Shown piece by piece: positions 1 through 15,600 of a stretch of DNA of 64,000 bases. The notes below the pieces were generated by a model. The model was given only the letters and a program-made list of their open reading frames with translations. It did no database searches and was not told the origin of the DNA. Positions within the stretch are counted from its first letter, which is position 1. Every line of letters begins with the position of its first letter. Both the position numbers and the translations under genes were made by a program. The stretch covers positions 436,001-500,000 of the forward strand of contig JAQGDQ010000085.1 of assembly GCA_030141605.1 (NCBI GenBank). Direction: 5' to 3'. The stretch comes from Tubiluchus corallicola. Taxonomy: Eukaryota > Priapulida > Priapulimorpha > Priapulimorphida > Tubiluchidae.

Positions 1-64
1 TAATATCAGACATTTATGTTAAAAGGGTATTATATACATGTGTGTTCATGATTACATATTTGTG

Positions 65-100
<36 letters not shown>

Positions 101-134
101 ATGTATATTGAAATTATCAATAATATTTAAATAC
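1..134. repeat. (TA)n microsatellite in intron left of exon 48
   Basis: A near-perfect TA run at about 70-98 lies 37 bases downstream (in gene direction) of the exon 48 donor. Confidence 0.8.
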
Positions 135-609
135 CTTTTTTTCGTAAGCAGTTAATTTCTGTTGCCCATGTTAAGAATTGTGTTGTTAAGTTACACAACT
201 TGTTTAGCTGACTTTCTAGTGAGAAACCAGCTGCTAACGTTTGTTTTTCTGCTTCAGGATCCTCAAAGAACTTTAGCACAGTTTTCAAACTCTCAGCAAC
301 ATTATCAAGTTTGGCACAAGCTATTTTTAGTTCTTCAAACGCATGCCATGTGACGATTATTGCCTGATTTCCCCTGCTGTCTTTTATAGCTTTTTGAACA
401 TTTTGCACTTCTAAAGCGGCAGTGTTTAGTTTACTGATAATTTCCTGGCACGAGTCATCATCTCTTGCTAATTGACTCAAGAGAGGTTGACCTAACATCG
501 GCAAAACGTTGAAAGTTTGACTGCTGTGCTTTGCAGGACAACTATCAAAAAAGAGCAACAACTGCTGCAGGTACTCCCACGTTATACCAACTAAGTTCAA
601 GATTTCTTC
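135..609 (-). CDS. MDN1: MDN1 exon 48: linker, last exon inside window
   Basis: Encodes EEILNLVGITWEYLQQLLLF, LPMLGQPLLSQLARDDDSC, IVTWHAFEELKIACAKLD and FSLESQLNKLC. LPMLGQP and WHxFEE fit the HSW(K)DFE and VLGQP region before the acidic tail. Ends in phase 1, so the coding region continues beyond position 1. Confidence 0.93.
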
Positions 610-3600
610 CTGTAACATAAATACAAAAATAATCAAATTTCGTCAACTAGTAATTGGCAACACAATTTATCTACTCGAAGTAAGAGCATGTAAGAGAAAC
701 AGCACACATAATTCTTAGTGTCTTTCAAGCAACTCAGAGTATGTATTCAAAAAGATGGCTGATCTGGCAACTAATGTTAACAATTAGCTGTGAGCATTTT
801 CCATCAGAAAGCAAATTCGAATCGAAAATCAGATGGAATTATTGACTTTCGAACTGGAATCAAACGGAATTTGAAGATTTCAAATGCGAATCGAATTTCA
901 TTTTAAAGATTTTCTAATAAATTTCGAATCTTTAATAAAAGGAAGTATTGCAAAGAACATGCATATTGCTTGAATTTGTTTTGCAAATGTTTGTTTAAAA
1001 ATTGTGCACAGAAATCCGCAGCTAAATTGTGCTGACTGCATGCTGTTTAAAAAATGTTTTACTGATAAAGAATATGTCGCTGAAGTGGTGAATTATTCGA
1101 ATCCATAATTTTAGGCTTGAATTGAATTAGAATTAAAACTCATTCGAATCCAATACGAACATTCAATGCTCACTCCTAAGTAACATGCAAATGCCAAAAA
1201 ATTGTACTATTCAAAAAATTAAGTTTGCTTTATTCAGAAGCTACGGTCAATTACAATAGCTATTTTTATGTGAACATTGAATATGAACAAATTTCAATCA
1301 AAGTAACCATAAACTCATCAAACAATTAAACAAATCTTACTTGAAATTTTTTCATTTCAGCTTGTGGTGGCACAGCTAGCGGCTCTGCACTATATTTAAT
1401 TTCACAGAGTGCCATGCAAAGTGAACGCAGTTGCACGAGATCAGTAACACAGTGTGCAATGTCATTGTGTTCTTTAGTGACAATGTCCATCAAATGCTCA
1501 CTGTACCCACGGCAACGCTCAATATTGCTCAGGCCTAACTCCTAGATGATGACAAGAAATGTGAAATTAGAAGAATTGGCAATGTGGCACTCAGGGCCAT
1601 CTTAAACATATGGGCACGCTTGGCAGTTGCTTGGGGACCCAAGACCATAGAGTCCCCCATGGTAATTTATGTATAGGGCAACTTGCTTTTGATAAATAAA
1701 TATTACACTATAAAAAACTATAAATATTCGTTATTGCATTACAAGTGGACAATGGCAACAACTTTACTTAAAAACAATTTTAAAGACAGTCACAAACTGT
1801 TGCATTGAGTTCACCTTGGAAGGAGACTCCATTGTGGACAGCAAAGCAGCTCTACGAGCAATGCATTTGTAAAAGTAGTTTGAGCATCCGTGCCAAAACC
1901 TAAACGTGCTAGCGTCGGAACTGAAAATAGGAAGTAAAATGTTTTTACACAGTTCAACATGTGAAATGCGGATAAGTGAACAATGTGCATCATCTTGTAC
2001 TTATCATAATTAAAATTCAAGATAGAGGAAAATAAACCGTGACAAATTATAAGCATCTTGATAACTTCATATAAAAACAAACCTGTTGAATTTCGTACTA
2101 TTCAGAGCAGCAGTAACATCAACTGGTTCACAGACCATTAACTGAAAACTATCAGCTTGTCGTAGTAACGATAACCCTTTTCTGTATGATAAACCTAAAA
2201 AAAGTATGAGTCAATATAGATGTAAATTATTCAACATTTTTTTATCTGAGTGATGTACATTATACTTTAGAACAGCACAAACAAAGAATCATATAGTATA
2301 ATGTGGTGACTAGATACTTACCCATTTGTGTTAGATATCTAAATAACTCAGCTAAAGCTCTACGCTTTCTAAGGTGAATACTTTTAGCTTCAGCTATTTG
2401 TTTCTCTTTCGTGTTGGTATGATTAATATCCAGTGCTTGTAAACTACGAACACCTTCAATAACCTCACCTGTAATAACAAAAATGTAATAATAACAACAA
2501 AAGGAAATCAAACTTCATTTTCCACAATACCTTAATTTTTGACAATTTTATTAAAACATTAAAAACTTTAAAGCTATACAGACTTTTCAACTACATGGCA
2601 ATGATCATCTTTAGTGTTGATCTTTTTTGTGTTAGTTCAGTTAATCTAAGTCATTATTCTGTGCAGACCTGTTTAGTTTGTCATATAGGCTTATTCGCTC
2701 TTAAAGCTAGTTTTAATTATCTATGTAATTATTCTATTTAGGCTATACCTGTATAATAATGAGTTGATGTTCAATGTTTATGCTTAGAAAGTGAGTGCTG
2801 CTAATTAGTCGAAATGTCTGTATGGTTTAAATTTTTTAATATTTTAAAAAGTTGTTTTTTTCAAAAAAAATAAATAAAATAAATATAGATAAAATAATAA
2901 ATAAGCAAATAAAGTGCTAGTCATTATTAAATTAAATTGATTCACAAACCTTACTTCAATATAGCCTATTGTTTGTTTTACCTCAACTGTGATTCTAGCT
3001 CATAATCAAAGTAAAATAACGATCGACACAAATCCTTACAAATTCAAGTGAACAATGTCACACAACAAAGAAACATCTCGTACCTGTGAAGTCATCAAGT
3101 ATTGCAGTAAGTTTTAAGTACTGCTGCTTACAAATCACTTCTCGACTTAGCTTTCTCATTTTTGAAAACAATGATGGGATTCTCTGCAAAACGCTGGTTT
3201 TATCTGAAATCTGCTCCACTGACAGCTTGTCATCAGACTCAGGCTAAAATGCAAAAATGTGAACAAACGCTAATAAAAGAACTCTTTAGAAACATTTCAC
3301 ACAACAAGAAGGTTTGATGAATAAAACGCTGAATGCCAATTATAGTCTTACAGTAGATTATTTATTTCAGGAGCTTTCACCCTTTTGGGTATCATCAGCT
3401 AAAAATTGCAGATAAAATCTTAAAGCTGTATACACCAGTGTGAAAAATCAAAAACATCATAGATGTACAATATAACAAATTGGAAAGAGTAAAATCAACT
3501 GCATAGGAAAGAAAATGCCAAGCACTATACAATAGGTCTTACCAGTATAAAAGGTAATTAAATTGAATAAATTGACATACCTGAATAGACTGTGCTGCTA

Positions 3601-6600
3601 ACTTGAGAACAAGGTTTAGAAAATTCGGAGGTTTATAAACACTGAGCAAATACATACCTGTGGTGTGCTATTGTGAGTAAAGAAGTACTCTATATACTCT
3701 CTCATATTTTAAAAAGGTATAATCATAAAACTTACAGCAGTCCAACAAAAAGTACAATAATAATAATAATATTTCCCTACCAAAAGATGAACATTTGCTA
3801 TAAAGTCATCAGGAAGAATATCAAACTTTTTTGTCTCAGGAAGATGCGGAGAATCGGAAACCATGTTTGTGTCAGTAAGTACAGCCCGCACTGGCTGCGC
3901 TAACACATCCTATAAGAAATTAAAAAACGTCACTCTTTCCGTTAAACTTCATACTGAAGCTTGTTTAAAAGTGGTTTTGAAATTCCTCCCATAACATTTA
4001 GTTTAATTTAAGACTCAACATAAACCATAGTCCACATGAGTGAGTATGACTGTTGTCTTCACAGCACAAATGAATAAAAAAATTAATGAAAAAATGGTGA
4101 CTCTTTTACTACTGTTACTGTATCCTTCTGAACAATACCAATATGCATGAAATACGGATAAAATATTTAAAGAACAACCAAGAACAATTGATCACGTTAC
4201 CTGATATCTTCTTATAAATTTGTGAAGTGTCTTGTGTGTTTTTTCCACGGCAGCTTTCATTGCCCAAAAATTTATATCACTCCATTTGGCAATCTTCACA
4301 AAATCCTACATACAATCAGAATTCAAACAAACAGTGAACAAGACTCTATGGATAAATTAAATTATTTTAGTCAGCTAAGACTAGAGGGGCTGCTGCTTCA
4401 GAAAATTTTTCTATTGTTTTAATATTGTGTATTAAATAATATATATTATATATTTATTTCTAGGGGATGCAAGGAAGCCGTGATCAAATTATTTAAATTT
4501 TCTGTAAAATAAAATAACCGAACAAACTATGAATTAAATAGAATAGCCGGAAGCATAGTAATCATCTAATTCTACGCTTTATCACATTCAAGAACATGGT
4601 ACACGGTTTTTAAGTATAACACATGCTGAGTTAAAAAGAATTACTACTTGCACAACGGGGTCGGTAATGCGTAAACGTAAGTGCTCTCTCTGCCTAGTGT
4701 GCGCACTTATCTCAGACATGTGCACATGATTGTATGCGCACAATAGCCAAACACTGCGTCACTGGAACTGTGAAGCGCACAGGTCCGTCACGTGCTCTGG
4801 TTCGATACAAGAATTTACTAGTATGTTCAAGTATAAAAAAAGAATTAAAGAAAAAACACTCATTATATTGAATGTTATCGACAATATCAAGTGAAAATAG
4901 GAGGCGCTGCAGTTCCACAGTGCCTATACATGAGCAGCCACTGATTTTAATTCTACATCAGTTTAAGATGCCACATCTCGGGTAAATACCAACTGTACCT
5001 TGATTTCCTTTTCAATCGGTGTTCTTAACTTTAACTTGCAGCTTGTAATGCCATCACTAAACTGGCTGTAATACTGATGTACGTTCCACAGCAACTTCAA
5101 TATGAACTTTAACACATCACTACCTTGAGATTTAGCCATCACAGCCAGCTGCAAAAACAGGAATTCAGTAATCAGTAAGACTCTTTAACAAACAAATTAC
5201 ATTAAGTACATATTGACAAAAGTCTATAAATGGCAAAGAAAAGTTGCAGAACTATTTACTAACTAACGACTGTGGTAATTGTACAACGCACAATATAAGT
5301 TAGAGAAAGATATTTTTAAATGCATATTTATAAAATACGATGGCAAATAATCTCAATTAATCTCCAACTAACGATAAGTTCTTTGTATTTTTTACTGTAA
5401 TCTTCTACTTATATTATTATTATCACTTTGTTTTAATTTGCACTGTTTTTATAGTAGCCCTTTATTGTTTTATTTCACTTTTTAACTGTCTTGTAACTCG
5501 TGTATTGCAGTTTGAAGATTATGAAATAAATAAATAAAATAATAACATAATGATTATGAATGTAGTTATTACATTAAAAACTGTACTATACCAACATTTC
5601 AATTGAAAAAAACATTAGAAATACCTGACAGTGAAAGGAATACAATATCTGTAATCTTGTCTGAAAATCACCAAGATTTGAACCTTCCATATATTGTTGC
5701 AACGAAGTCACCAAACTTTTAAACGGTTCTGTTTTCTTCTCACTGCTGTCTGCCCCCTACAATTATAGTAATTTGGTGCAATCAGAAACTAATAGAAAAA
5801 TAATGTACCACACCCTCAGGCACTCTCAGGAAAACCAGATATAGAATTATCCTGAGCAAACATACAGATTCAGAATCAGTTACATGAAAATATCAAGTAC
5901 ATAGAAAATAAGTTATTCGTAGCTAGAGAAAGGGTAGTGCAAAACTCAAGAGGTTAGCGAATTAGCCACCCTTTTAGTTAAGGTTACTACAATAATATCC
6001 AGCGACGATTTAAGCTGGGGTGAAACAAAGAAAATCCTGTCAAATAAAAAAGTATAATAATGAAAAAATGAATCACACTAGTTTCAAGTGGCAAAGCAAA
6101 TTGCAAAAAAATAAAAAAATAACATGAGTGAAACACAATGAAAAATAAAACAAAAATTATCAGAACTGGATATGCATATAAAGTCACAATAATTAATAAT
6201 AAAAACGGATGCAAAATAAGCATACATAAGGATTGAAAACAAAATAAACAAAACTGAAAACTGAAATAAGCACTGAAAACATAAACTGTCGAACATACAA
6301 GTATTCACTACATACGTACGTTTAGAAAGCTAATCCCAAGTTAACCTACAGGCTACATTCCTACACACCCCCGCTAATCCCACCCCTATGCAGAAATGCT
6401 TAAATGAACAACATAAACTAGTCCAAAAACTGATGTGAATACATTCACAGCTTTATGCTAATGATTCCACAAAACGTAGAAGAAAATCTGAGTATTTGAA
6501 AAACCCACCAAAAATGCACCATAATTTGTTCTTTCTCCTTAAACTTTGCATCAGTTATTCTCTCTGATCATACATGACAATATTGAATTAGAATTGGCAC

Positions 6601-9600
6601 AAGCAACAACGGCACATACCTCAATATCACTGTTTAAAAATGAATCGACTAGAGTATAGATATGGAACCACCATTCTGTAGCTTTCTCAGCTACATTGTT
6701 GTCAATCCTGTCCAAACAGCTGCGCCAGCACCTGAGAATGTAAAAGCAACAAAATTCATCATGTCAAACAATACATATATATTTTTATCCATTTTTATAA
6801 AACCGAGCCACACAGAGAAGCTAAGCTGGTGTGTAAACAGGTTAACATAATTCATAAGTTGTGGCAAAATGGTAATTGTACAATTGTATGTTCACTAGGT
6901 TCACAAATGGTGCATCACATATCATAATTTTGGAAGAGTAGATGAAGTACCGAGTATGTCGCCATGCACAAGTGAGATGTGTACCGAGTATGTCACCAAG
7001 CACAAGTGAGATGTGTACTAGAAAAGTTACACACACAAACCTTACCAACAGACAAAGCAGGAACGTGAGCACCCATTAAATTGGATTTTTGACTTTGAAG
7101 GAAATGTAGGACTAGAACTTACCACAAAACAAATTATGAAATTTTCATTGCAAAAAGTAGTAACACTCTAATTCAAGATACTTTATCTGTCAAACAATGT
7201 GCATAAGTTACCACGGGAACGTATCAAAACGGGAACATGCAACTTCAAACATTAGAAAAGTACTTTACAAAAACAGAGTCAACCATACTTGAGTTCAAGC
7301 TTCCTCCACTCTATAATCTGCCGACTTATTTCCTCTAAGTGACTGTAGAGTGAAATCCCTCGGTGTGCGTTCACTTCAAAATCTTGCGACTTTGACAAAA
7401 GAAGTTCCAGTCCTGCCACAAAGCTCATTAATGAACCAGTCACAGGTAGGCTAAGAATCTTGTTTATCACTTTCAAAACCTAAATTTCAAACAAATGCTT
7501 GAACTGCACTTATTAAAAAACAGAAGCTTGCAGTGTATCATGACGACATGGTACATGTACTTAGTAAATGATGCAAAATATAACTATGAATACTACAAAA
7601 TGTGAGAGTGCATACTGAGTGAGATAGGAATTTATCGGACTTTAGCTCACATTTCAACAAAAATTAATCAGTCTACCTGTTTTAAAGCGGGATGATCAGG
7701 AAACTCTAACAAGAGAGATTTAACACGAGCAGAAAAATCTTCCAAGATTGGACGACATTTCATGACTTCTGTGACATTTGGATCGTGGTAAATGTCATAG
7801 TGGTGTTGAAAATTTGAAGGTACGTTCTCTTGTTCGGATAATGATGCTTGTTGAAGCTTGCTCATTACCAAGTGGCTACTGATCATTTGCCAGTCTAACA
7901 CGGAATCTAAGTGCAATAGAAAGATACTTTAGTACATAAAGATATTAATTTGCACAAACATAGGTTTCTTTACAATGATGCAACACAACAGCTTAATAAT
8001 AAATACATCATATACTTCTTACAGCATCTTACAGCATTCGTCATGCCATACCAAGACTAAGGACATTAGCAATTAATAAAAAGCCCAGACACGATCAATC
8101 CATAAAGAGAGAAAGTAGATATGTAACTGTTATATCAACCTCACCAATTTTAATTTTTAGCAAATTTATTACAAACGCAGCAGCTGAAATTAAAACATTA
8201 CTTATTTTCAAGAAGTATAACATACTTACCAAATAACTTGAGATTGTGTTGAACTAAATTACTTAGAATCTTATATCCAGTTCTGAAAGGCTGTACGAAA
8301 TCCACCATGCTTAGAGGTTCTGCAGTTTTAGGCTTGCAAATCCAATCAGTTTCCGTGAAAAGAGAAAAGAGAAGTGTGTGCACACGACAGATTTCAGCCA
8401 TGTTTTGTGTCGTCAGAGTAAATGATGTCATATCACCAGCATCTAAGTTACTGAAATGTTGTGTGGTAACATCACTGCCTGCATCCTCATCCTTTGTCAA
8501 ATCTTCAAATATCTAGAAACAACACAAAAATATTAATTTAAATCACGCATAAGCTAATTACCATGTAATTTTAGAGATCTGAAATATCTATCTAAAACAA
8601 AAAGCACTATATGTCTTAAATCAGAAATATTTACTATTTCTATAGTTTTTTACAAGTTATGTTCATACTATATTAATTTTATTGTGTACTTTATCAAATT
8701 TCTATTGGCATTATCAGGTTAGCCTATTAAATGAAAATAACAATAAATAATAACTGATACGACCTAATTCTTCCTACATGTACTATGACACTTATAACAA
8801 AAACTAAAGGAAAATATTAACAATAAGTAAAATAACCTAATGTAGCATTATTTACAAGAAAAAAAATTCATTCAGGAAAAGCCTGTTTTGAGTTACTGAT
8901 ATTAAATTCTGCAAAAGCATTCTATTCTATAGGTAAACATTTACCGTATCAAATGAAGGAAAGTAATTCTGAAAATCCTTTTCCTCTCTCTGTTCATCAG
9001 TCAGTGAATCACCATGAGTTTGATCCTTGTACCTAAAAACAATCAGTATAAGAACAAAGCTACAGCAAGACTGAGTAAACCGGGTGCTACAGCTGTCGTG
9101 ACACTAAAGTTGTCACTGGGGTGTTTTGAGGAAAGCCAACAACCGACATTGGCAGGTTTATCAGACTGTTTTTGTAGTTGCGATGTTCGTGTTAAACAGA
9201 TGAAATTACTGGATGAAAACATGGTTTAAATTTGCGATTTAACTCTGTATTTTACTCAAAATCATAGTCTTATAGTCAGTCCACATATACACGAAAATGG
9301 TAAACATAATCAACAGTAGTAAACAAAAGTTAAAGTAAATCCATCAGCCAATATACCATGGCGGTTGTTACCAACAACACTTTCACCTGCTATTACTAAA
9401 ACTGACTTTTAATACACTCTGCACGCTGCAAACCAGAATTCAGCACTCAAAGGCAGAGGCTACTCAACGTGAATATTTGTGGAAACACCGGAGTCTGGCA
9501 TTAACACGTGTATCCAACCCATGTCCTAAACTGGCGATGGTGGGTCACCCACATTCGGATCTGCATCGTATACAAAGGAAATAGTCAGAATCAGCATGGC

Positions 9601-12600
9601 ACATGAAACCGCCAAGATTCAGTATCGAACCTAGCAAGCTGTTCATGCTAAGTGTCGCATATCGCACCTAATCATTCTGCTACAACACCACCATGAATAG
9701 ACTTTGAAATAATTATAATGCAAAACGCTTGGATCCAACTTTGAAACCAGATCAATCTTTCACCTTCAAAGTGAAGGCATATAACAAGTGAAGTAAGTTA
9801 CACTGAACATTCCTTGAGCACTGCCCATGTGCAAAGTTTCATTGGAGAAAATTTAGTGGTGTTAGAAATATAATAAAAAATATTCAGATGAGCTCTGGAA
9901 AGCAGGTGCGGAATCTCCCCAACAAGGCTTTCAGGCTAACGTGTTTTGCATCTCTATGATAGCAAACTCGTAAATATGAACTGCTTTGGGAGTTACTGTT
10001 GGCAAGACATTGCAAACTCTCTGACAGTCACTGCGAGTTGGCTTCCTGCGAGCTACTATTCAGTGTGAATGCCTCAGCTAGTTACTCTCAACATTTCTTG
10101 CACTCAACAGAGAAGTGAGTGTCAGCTTGAACTTACTGACGGAGAGTAACTCGCAGCAAGTTTTTCTCTCTAGTCTGAACACACTTGCGAGTTACTTGGT
10201 AAGTTAATTTCGAGTTTACTTGACAAGAAAACTTGCTAATCTGAACTCGTCTTAATACTTCTCTGTGGCAGTGCCACTAATGATACTCGACAGTCTAACA
10301 AAAATTGTAGGGTAGGTTGGTTGTCAGAGGTTTTTATTTTACCTGTACAGACTCGCTTCTTCCTTTTCCTTTCTTTTCTGATCGTCCTTCCACTGCTGCC
10401 ACTGTTTTACAAACATTCCAAAAAGACCAAATAACACAGCCAAGCTTTGCTCATCCAAATTCTGGTTTACTAGTATGTGGTTTTTAGTAAGCTGCACACT
10501 CATCATGGCTAACCTGTTACATAAATATCAAGTCTATTTTAATTCTCTATTATCCATTTTAGGTGAAAAAACGTTGTTCCGGTTAGTCAGCACAAGACTT
10601 TTTTGATAAAGTGCTACCATGATGGCGTGCATTTAAGAAAAAATATAACTTGTACACTGTTAGTGAATCAAAAAGCAATCTAGTTAAAACCAGACATAAT
10701 AGCGGTAAGAAACTTTGCCAAATCATTTTGTTTTTTTGGTTCAGTAGCTGAGAAGCATTCTTCAAGTTTTAAAATGCTACGTGTGTAATGACATGTTACA
10801 ATAAAGTAGTACCAGTGATTGTAAATTTTTTGCCACAATGTTAAATGCATCAACAAAATATGTAAAAATGTAATTAATTCATTAAAATAAACAAATGCAC
10901 GCATTAAAAACTCAATGCAAAAAACTGAAATGTCAAATTTTCAATAATGCCAAAAACACAAAAAAATGTAGTAAGACTCGACTTTTGCACCCCACACAAA
11001 CATACATGTATAAACTTACTCAAGGACTAAGTTACATCCTACGGATGAGTTTCCTTTAATATCACTGCACATAGAAGTCTGCATCAGTTTAATCAAATTT
11101 GCTGGTCTTTTTAGAAACGTTTTAGCAATATTCAGCGAGCCTGGATATGACAGTCCTGTCACTGGAAGCGGCACAAAAGAACTCATGACAAGGCATTGGA
11201 AAGAGCCCTGAAAATAGGCACTAAATTACATACCTTAAAATATGGCTGTTAGTAAAAGAATTACACAAAAAATGTCTTAAAGGCCCTAAAGACCATAAGT
11301 GGCATTACATGGCACTTAACATAAACATCTTTTAAGCCAAGAAAAATGTCACACAAAAACAGAAATGTTACGATGAGGTCACATCAAAATAACAAAAATA
11401 TGCATACGTTGATACACATACACATACGTTGATGTCACACCCACATACTTACACTATAACACAGATGTAAAAAGAACATTACCGATTAATATTGCAAAGA
11501 AGCTTAGTACATAACAAAGTCTCTTTAACATAATAATGGAAAAAATAATATGACTGACATTGTGTTATACTTTATGGGTGAAAAAGGCATGGAATCAATG
11601 AGCAAAGGTTAAGAATCAAACATGAATCATAAAAAACTGATGCAGAACCATATTTTAAAAACGAAACATCTATGACCAAATAATAAAATCAATATAAGAA
11701 TAATTATAAGTACCATTTCTTGACTGAGATGCAACTGTGTCCGCTGCGCTTGCACTTCCACACACCGAGTCACAAGTTGTACGCCATGCATAACTTGGTA
11801 CACTGCTGACACTACTGGAATAGTTATGTCCTCATACAGACGATAACCTGACAACTTGGAAACAAACTTTTCTTGAGATGTCAACCACTGCTTCACCTTG
11901 TACAGAAATGTATCTGCTTTTGCACACGTAACATTTTCCAAATTCAGCAAAAGTTCTTGCACATTTTCAATTGCACCAATAGTCAACAAATAATGTTTCA
12001 CGTCCTTAACAAGCTGGTTAAACTGGGAAGGGACTGGACGAGCAGCTTGCTTCTGCAGAAGACCTTCTCGTTTTACCCGCAAGTGCTGCAATCTTTGAAC
12101 TAAATACGCACATCTTGGATCAGCATGATGATTACGAGTTAATTTTAAAGTGCCTTCAAAATCTATACAACTGCCAAAGTCGGGTGGATTGTGCAATTTT
12201 TCCATGTCTACGGAAGTCTCCACATTGTCCACAAGATGCAGTCCAGTTTTTATGAAATATATTGTGTCACGAACTTTTAGTTCAGCTTCGATTTCTTCAA
12301 TCTAAACGATAAAAATTTAGAGCTAATATGCAAACATCAAAGTTTGATTTTCTGCTTCTATTTCAAATTGTAACAAACTTGTTATTATTGTTTTGTCACT
12401 AACGCTACACGTGTTTAAATATTACTTAGATATTTTTGCATTAAATTTTTTGCAAGTGTAATGTATATATGATTTGTATGTTGTTACACCCAATAAATAT
12501 TAAACATTAAGTTTACCAATTTAGAATCCATGATAATCTATGAAGCTTGAAAAAGTATTGTTTCAGTAATTCATAAGTCATAAAATTCATTTTAAAAAAC

Positions 12601-15600
12601 AGACTAAAATGTAAAAATATCAAAGTAAAAGAAAAACATACCTCTTCACCCACATACTTCAACCTAATTTGAACTTTCTCAGCCGGATCTACAGGATAAC
12701 GAGGAGCCAGTAAATGAACCTGTAGCAAGCCCAGGAGCGACCAAGCATGTCCAATACAATGTAATTTATGCAAATTCCTAGGACTAGCATTTTCTAACTC
12801 CCAAAAGTTTTCAAGCTTTTGCATGTCACTATCTAACATCAGAAGAACTGGCAGTATGGACGATGGCAGAAAACCAGTTTTGCAAAGGTCAGTGCAAACA
12901 TCTGTTGCAGACCTCTGAGGTGTATCCCCAACCTGTTGCGAAGTACCGCAATTCAGAACATTCAGTGCTTTTACACATTCAGCAACGTCACTGTAAACGG
13001 CTTTCAACATCATCATGTCATACTTGCTGGAAAGAAATGAATAAATTTCTGAAAAAAGTTATTAAAAACTGTAATCGCCAATAATAATAATAATAATAAC
13101 AATAACAATAACAATTTCGTTTAGGACATATTCCAGGGATAACACCTTAAGTACCTGAATACTTATTTGCAAGGTGGTCCTGATTATTATTACTCGCATG
13201 TTACTTTGATAAACCCACATGCTTGGTCAAAGAACCATAAGTACCATTTTTTAAGTCTTTGATATGACTCGATCAGGAGTTGAACCCGTGACATCCTGGG
13301 TGGGAAGGAAGCACACTACTACTGAACTATACCGCCTGGTCAAGGCTATAGTCATAGCTACACTATCATACCGGTGGCGCCAATATGATCACATTTAATA
13401 GATAACTGATAAAACTTCTTTTCATAAATTCATAAATAAATAAAAAATGCCTTGTAAAAATTGTTTAACATTTGACAAAAGCATCACAGACTGACCTATT
13501 ATCCTTCTGAATGAAGCTCATGTTCTGCCAAAGAAACAAAGAAAGATGCTGCAGCTGACGTCTCTTCTGATGCGCTTGTCCCAAGCTTACTTGGCCGTTA
13601 GGAAAATCAGATCCCTCTAGAAATGACGCTGCGCAATACGTTTGCATGGGGTTCAGCAATGGCACAAATTTCTATAATTAAAACAAAATAAAGAATGCAT
13701 AATGTGGACACAGTAGCTCCATAATGCAAATGTCGCAAAATGGATCTGATCAAAAAATACACCAGCCATTATTCACAGGATAACAGACATTTTTATTAAG
13801 AGTTTTTACTTTTTTGAACATATTCAGTTTCCATGTTTGATTGATATAAAGAATGATTTATAAAAGCTAAATTATGCATCCCTTCCAAATATATGATAAA
13901 ATTACGGAAAAATGCAAAATTTACCGTAGATAAATCGGCGTTGTTTTCAGAAATTTGTTGATTCCACTGTAACAAAGTCAGGACATTGTTATTAACCGTG
14001 TTCAACCACTGGTGCTTGAAATGTTGAAGAAGCAACTCTTGCTTGCATACTTTAAGAAACTCTGCCTAAAATATCACAAGACCAATATGATAAATCATTT
14101 GTAAAAGTATCCTGTAACTCTTAACGAACACAATTTATTCATAAAATCTAGCAAGTACAAGGTAATTTAATAATTCATATGTATACTATGCATAGTATTG
14201 TAGAAGTACCTTATTAAAAGCGGATCTATACTCAGCTAAACTCAGAAAATGCTCCACAGATGCCGGGGTGAAATTCTTAGAAAAGGTTAAGAACTGGGTG
14301 ATTTCATCATCAGAGAAATCCTCACGATTAAGAATGCTTCCTACCAACCTTGCCTGAGTTATGCAGCTTAAGTGGTCCGTAATTGGCCACAAAGGCACCT
14401 AATTAAATAATTACCAGATTAATAATGTGTCACTTTAAGACAACAAACATAACATTTTAAGCACAACCTAAAAAATTTATACAAGCAGTGAGAAGGACAA
14501 AATGACAATGACTGCCAGCCAACTCCACAAAGGCACATTCTTACAAATGCCGGCATTGGTCATACTCTACAAGTGATAGGTAAATAACTATTTTAGCTAT
14601 TTAATGGTTTTTAAAAGTATATACCTACAATGAATAATGCATTGCCAAACAATAAGAGGCTTGTTCATTTACAACTCTCTTCAGCTATTATATCGCGAAG
14701 ACTTAAATGTGTTGTCAGAATGGTTTACACGCATCTCATGTTTCGGCACCATAAGGTAGCAAGACACTAGAGTACTTAAAAGCACTTAATTCATATTCAA
14801 CTATCACAAAATAGCAAGTTAGACGATGCAATCAAACCTCTGAGAGACAAGAATCGGGCATCTTGCACTGCTCTTCTTCATCGGTTTCCATGGCACAGTC
14901 CCTAGACACGATGCTGGCAGCTTCCAATGACGACTCCACCTCTGTAGCAACTTGTTTAGCTACAAAGCAAATGTTACTAATAAAGAACATGATTTCAATA
15001 TTAATTATAAATAAGGTTCGTAAAATTAATTCATATTCCTATTATAAAAAATGACATGCCTTGAACGTTAGCGCTACTAAGCACGTTAACATTGCTTAAC
15101 TATTTTCCTTCTCTTTTTTTATCTCTGGCCATTTTGTCTTTTTTCTCCTTTTTTCCGAAATGTAGACATTAACCCAAAAACAGAATTAAATTTATGTTAA
15201 ATAAACTTAAATGATAATGAATAAAATGGAGATGAAAACCGATGCCTACCCCATTCAGATATTTCAAATCTACTGCACATTAATGCAGAGAACAATAGCT
15301 GCTTGACTCTTGAACCTTCTTCAGATAGTAGAAAACGAATCCGCGAATTGATATCAACTGACTCAAGAACATCCGACAAAGTCAAATATTGCGACAAGCT
15401 ACAAATAAAAAATTCTATAATCACAAAAGTCATTTTAGCAACATGCTTTACACCTGGTACTTAATACATAGTTTGCCTACAAAGTTTCACGTGTTTACCT
15501 GTCCAGTGTGTATAAAATCATCAATATTTAACTAAACGACAATCCACCAACCTTAACAGTCCATGAAATACTTCAGCGACATCCGAAGATGGAAATGGTA

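Noticed and set aside
3583-3660. Possible extra MDN1 exon (FLNLVLKLAAQSIQ) between exons 42 and 43
   Set aside because: Has good-looking splice sites, but its open frame does not fit the phase-0 end of exon 42. The 42 to 43 junction is already in phase. Could still be an alternative exon.
5987-6308. Hydrophobic minus-strand ORFs of 74-78 codons resembling membrane proteins
   Set aside because: Phe/Ile/Leu-rich translation of an A-rich stretch inside intron 38. No start context or homologue recognised.
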